Assembly: GCA_030600865.1 (NCBI GenBank) | Contig: JAUVUS010000072.1 | Coordinates: forward strand, 1 to 8,953 | Reading direction: 5' to 3' | DNA from: Bacteroidales bacterium | GTDB taxonomy: Bacteria; Bacteroidota; Bacteroidia; Bacteroidales; UBA12077 | DNA: 8,953 nucleotides | Shown: positions 6,633 through 8,953 of the stretch, in pieces | How positions within the stretch are numbered: the stretch's first letter is position 1 | How the letters are laid out: each line of letters begins with the position of its first letter | Translations under genes and position numbers: made by a program | Notes under the pieces: generated by a model | Databases searched by the model: none | What the model was told of the DNA's origin: nothing | What the model saw: only the letters and a program-made list of their open reading frames with translations

Positions 6633-6651
6633 TATTTGTAAAATAGTAAAA
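6627..6651. terminator. Second perfect hairpin downstream of the PfkB terminator
   Basis: TTTTACTATTT (6627-6637) and AAATAGTAAAA (6641-6651) form an uninterrupted 11-bp stem with loop GTA. It overlaps the T tract of the preceding terminator. It is AT-rich and lacks its own U tract on the + strand, so it may be a back-up 3' end or a minus-strand stop. Its role is uncertain. Confidence 0.4.
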
Positions 6652-6698
6652 GATTACTTAAATTTATAATGATGAATAACAATTAATAAAAAAGAAGT

Positions 6699-6729
6699 TT
6701 TGGTACTTGTTTATAGCAAAATATCATAG
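6699..6729 (+). promoter_or_regulatory. Possible promoter of the PAS sensor gene
   Basis: TTTG at 6699-6702 is followed after 19 bases by TATCATAG (6722-6729), a partial match to TAnnTTTG. It has the same form as the TATAATAG in promoter B. It would give a leader of about 40 bases. Support is modest in this AT-rich gap. Confidence 0.3.
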
Positions 6730-6773
6730 TTATTATTCATTGAAAATGGCGATATTTATTAACGAAGTTGCTT

Positions 6774-8953
6774 ATGGGAATTCAAGCTGGAGAAAAAGAT
6801 GACTCTGTACGCAGATTTAAACTTCCTAAAGTTTTAAGCTATTATAATAAATCTGATTATACTACTCAACAGAAAGCTCGTTTTATATATCATTTATGTA
6901 TAGCTGCAATGGTTGGGATGGTATTTATAATTTTTTCTTCAACTTATGTTCAGTTGAAGAGTATTGAGTATGATGGAATTTTTCTTCCGGTTATTCTTTC
7001 CGAGATTGCACTTCTAATTTTTTTCGGGATTTGCCTTTTTCTTTTGACTAAAGGTAAATATGGCATTTCAGCTCATTTATTTATGACTATTGCAATGGCT
7101 TGTGTGTGGTATGTTATGTGGATACATCGTGGAAATATTATTACACGCCTTGATACAGTTGTTTTCATTATAGCTCTACTTAATTTGACTCCTTTATTTA
7201 TCACTAAATATAAAATAGCAATTCCGTTTTACATCGTAGTAAATGTGATAATATTGATTGTGTTTGTGCAAATTATTAAGGATCGGATAAATTTATCTGA
7301 TGCATCAGCTGTGGATTATATTGTTGATACATCCATAGCAATACTCTTTACAGGTATAGTAGGGTATAATATCTTCAGAATTAATAAAGAATCGCTTGAA
7401 AAGGTTGAATCTGATAATAAAGAACGGAAGAAGGCCGAGGAAGCATTAAAACAAAGTGAATTGTTTCGTCGTACAGTTTTTGACAGTTCCACTATTCCAA
7501 TAATAGTAATGGAATCTATTTCCTTTAAATATATAGATATTAATGAAGCTGCTGTAAAAATTTATGGATTCTCTTCGCATGAAGCTTCTCTGGGAAAAAC
7601 ACCTCTTGATGTTTCTGCTCCTGTTCAATATGACGGTACTCCCTCATCTCAAAAAGCAGTTTCTTATATTGAGAAAGCATTGAAGGAAGGAAGTGTTACT
7701 TTTGAATGGCTTCATCAACGTCCTGATGGTGAATTTTGGGATGCCGAAGTTCATTTGTTATCTTTCCGGTCAGATGAAAAAACACTACTTCAATTTTCAC
7801 TAATTGATATTACCGAACGAAAAAAAATTGAATCAGATCTTAAAGAAAGTGAGTTAAGGTATAGAACACTTTTTGAAAATGCTCAAATAGGTATCTATCA
7901 AACTACACCTGGTGGTGATATTCTACAGGCAAATCCTGCCATTATAAAAATGACTGGGTTTAATTCATTAAGTGAACTTAATAAAAGAAACCTTGAAACT
8001 GAAAACAATTTTCTTAAATCGACAAGAAATTTTTTTATAGAGATTATTGAAAAACAAGGATTTGTAAAAGATTTTGAATCGGAATGGAAAAAGAAAAATG
8101 GCGAGACTATTATTCTTATAGAGAATGCTCGTGCTGTACGTGATACTGAAGGGAAAACGCTATATTATGAGGGTTTTGTTGAAAATATAACTGAACGCAA
8201 ACTAGCCGAAAAAGCATTAAAAGAAAGTGAAGAAAAGTACCGTACTCTCATGGAAAACATGAATGATATTGTTATGATGGTTGACAATGATGACAGGGTT
8301 CTGTATGTGAATAAAAAATTTAGCGAGAAACTTGGTTATTCTGATAATGAAATTATTGGTGAAATAGGATACAAAAAACTTCTTGTTTCTGAAGATCAAG
8401 AAGTAATTATAAAAGCAAATAAGGAAAGAACTAAAAATGTTATTAGTCAATATGAAACAACTTTTATAGCTAAGGATGGTAGTAAGATCGATTTCTTCAT
8501 AAGTGGTGCTCCTGTTAGAGACCCTGAGGGAAAAATTATAGGGTCAATAGGAAATATGATTGATATTACAGAACGCAAACAAGCCGAAAAAGCATTAAAG
8601 GAAAGTCAGCAACTATTTCAAGCTCTGGCTCAGGTTTCGCCGGTTGGTATTTTCCGAACTAAAGCCGATGGTTATACAACATATGTTAACCCAAAATGGA
8701 TGGAATTATCAGGATTAACATTTGAAGAGGCAATTGGTGATGGCTGGCTTATAGCAGTACACCCGGAAGATAAAGAAATGCTCCGGGGTAATTGGAAATC
8801 ACATTCTGGTAAAAGCGAAAATTCAACAGCTGAATACCGATTCATTAAACCTGACGGAAGCATTGTTTGGGTTCTTGGCAATGCTGAACCGGAAATAATT
8901 GATAATAAAATCATGGGTTACATAGGAACAATTACCGATATTACAGAAAAAAA
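6774..8953 (+). CDS. Multi-PAS membrane-bound sensor protein (probable sensor kinase), 3'-truncated by window edge
   Basis: The frame runs open from ATG 6774 to the last base, giving 726 residues. After about 35 cytoplasmic residues come six hydrophobic segments (beginning CIAAMVGMVFIIFSSTYV, VILSEIALLIFFGICLFLL, LFMTIAMACVWYVMWI; the last ends near GYNIF), then a charged helix ESDNKERKKAEEALKQSE. PAS domains follow at about 228-350, 359-476, 485-602 and 611-726, each ending in a DITERK-type motif joined by a short signalling helix (AEKALKES). The fourth resembles the PAS_3 class (WMELSGLTFEEAIGDGW, HPEDKE, EYRFIKPDGSIVW). No kinase, GGDEF or phosphatase domain is in the window; in Bacteroidota such proteins usually end in a histidine kinase, sometimes a hybrid one, but that is inference. 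The in-frame stop at 6741 bounds the start; TTG 6768 is a less likely alternative. Ligand unknown. Confidence 0.93.
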   Translation, partial: MGIQAGEKDDSVRRFKLPKVLSYYNKSDYTTQQKARFIYHLCIAAMVGMVFIIFSSTYVQLKSIEYDGIFLPVILSEIALLIFFGICLFLLTKGKYGISAHLFMTIAMACVWYVMWIHRGNIITRLDTVVFIIALLNLTPLFITKYKIAIPFYIVVNVIILIVFVQIIKDRINLSDASAVDYIVDTSIAILFTGIVGYNIFRINKESLEKVESDNKERKKAEEALKQSELFRRTVFDSSTIPIIVMESISFKYIDINEAAVKIYGFSSHEASLGKTPLDVSAPVQYDGTPSSQKAVSYIEKALKEGSVTFEWLHQRPDGEFWDAEVHLLSFRSDEKTLLQFSLIDITERKKIESDLKESELRYRTLFENAQIGIYQTTPGGDILQANPAIIKMTGFNSLSELNKRNLETENNFLKSTRNFFIEIIEKQGFVKDFESEWKKKNGETIILIENARAVRDTEGKTLYYEGFVENITERKLAEKALKESEEKYRTLMENMNDIVMMVDNDDRVLYVNKKFSEKLGYSDNEIIGEIGYKKLLVSEDQEVIIKANKERTKNVISQYETTFIAKDGSKIDFFISGAPVRDPEGKIIGSIGNMIDITERKQAEKALKESQQLFQALAQVSPVGIFRTKADGYTTYVNPKWMELSGLTFEEAIGDGWLIAVHPEDKEMLRGNWKSHSGKSENSTAEYRFIKPDGSIVWVLGNAEPEIIDNKIMGYIGTITDITEK

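Noticed and set aside
6705..6715. ACTTGTTTATA upstream of the PAS sensor, resembling part of operator copy B
   Set aside because: Only one half-site is present; the opposite arm (TGGTACT) does not match ATAAAC, so this is likely chance in AT-rich DNA.
6672..6740. Inverted repeat ATGAATAA / TTATTCAT in front of the PAS sensor
   Set aside because: Eight AT-rich bases 53 bases apart are within chance expectation, and there is no second copy.
6746..6802. An 18-codon open frame (ATG 6746, stop 6800-6802) overlapping the start of the PAS sensor gene, as a possible upstream leader peptide
   Set aside because: No ribosome-binding site, no run of regulatory codons and no visible attenuator; short frames like this are expected by chance.
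7446..7628. Minus-strand 60-codon open frame
   Set aside because: It lies wholly inside the PAS sensor gene on the other strand, is low in complexity and has no recognisable domain.
8217..8450. Minus-strand 77-codon open frame rich in F, I and N
   Set aside because: Antisense shadow of the third PAS domain; its composition simply mirrors lysine- and glutamate-rich coding on the + strand.
8672..8914. Minus-strand 80-codon open frame
   Set aside because: Antisense shadow of the fourth PAS domain; no family resemblance and no start context.

Overview
The window looks like chromosome from an AT-rich member of the Bacteroidota. Four things point that way: promoter-like TTTG / TAnnTTTG pairs, weak or absent Shine-Dalgarno sequences, a TonB-dependent receptor with an N-terminal carboxypeptidase-regulatory-like domain, and secreted proteins whose signal peptides end in 'AQ' or similar. 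Genus or order cannot be fixed from this sequence alone.

Layout. (1) 2-937 (+): purC, SAICAR synthase, missing only its first few codons. (2) 953-1451: a small unit made of a GIY-YIG nuclease-domain gene (1080-1379, +) flanked by two hairpin-forming repeats in mirror orientation. Their outer arms are 27-bp inverted repeats matching at 25 of 27 positions. (3) 1461-5370 (-): a four-gene module, transcribed right to left. It consists of a six-TM membrane protein and a small winged-helix regulator whose genes overlap by 8 nt, then a secreted TPR protein and a TonB-dependent receptor. (4) 5607-6572 (+): a PfkB-family sugar/nucleoside kinase followed by a terminator and a second hairpin. (5) 6774 to the window end (+): a large membrane sensor with six TM segments and at least four PAS domains; its output domain lies beyond the window.

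How the parts work together. The strongest signal beyond ordinary annotation is a 27-bp motif found twice (25 of 27 identical): once in front of the membrane protein/regulator pair (5402-5428) and once in front of the TPR/TonB-receptor pair (4469-4495). In both places it sits in the same orientation, between a -33-like and a -7-like promoter element. The simplest reading is that the encoded winged-helix protein controls both its own operon and the envelope operon, with the six-TM protein as a candidate signal input. The second signal is the mirrored repeat/GIY-YIG unit, which resembles a nuclease-associated palindrome element. purC and the PfkB kinase are ordinary metabolic genes with no evident link to these two systems. 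No intergenic gap exceeds 300 bases.
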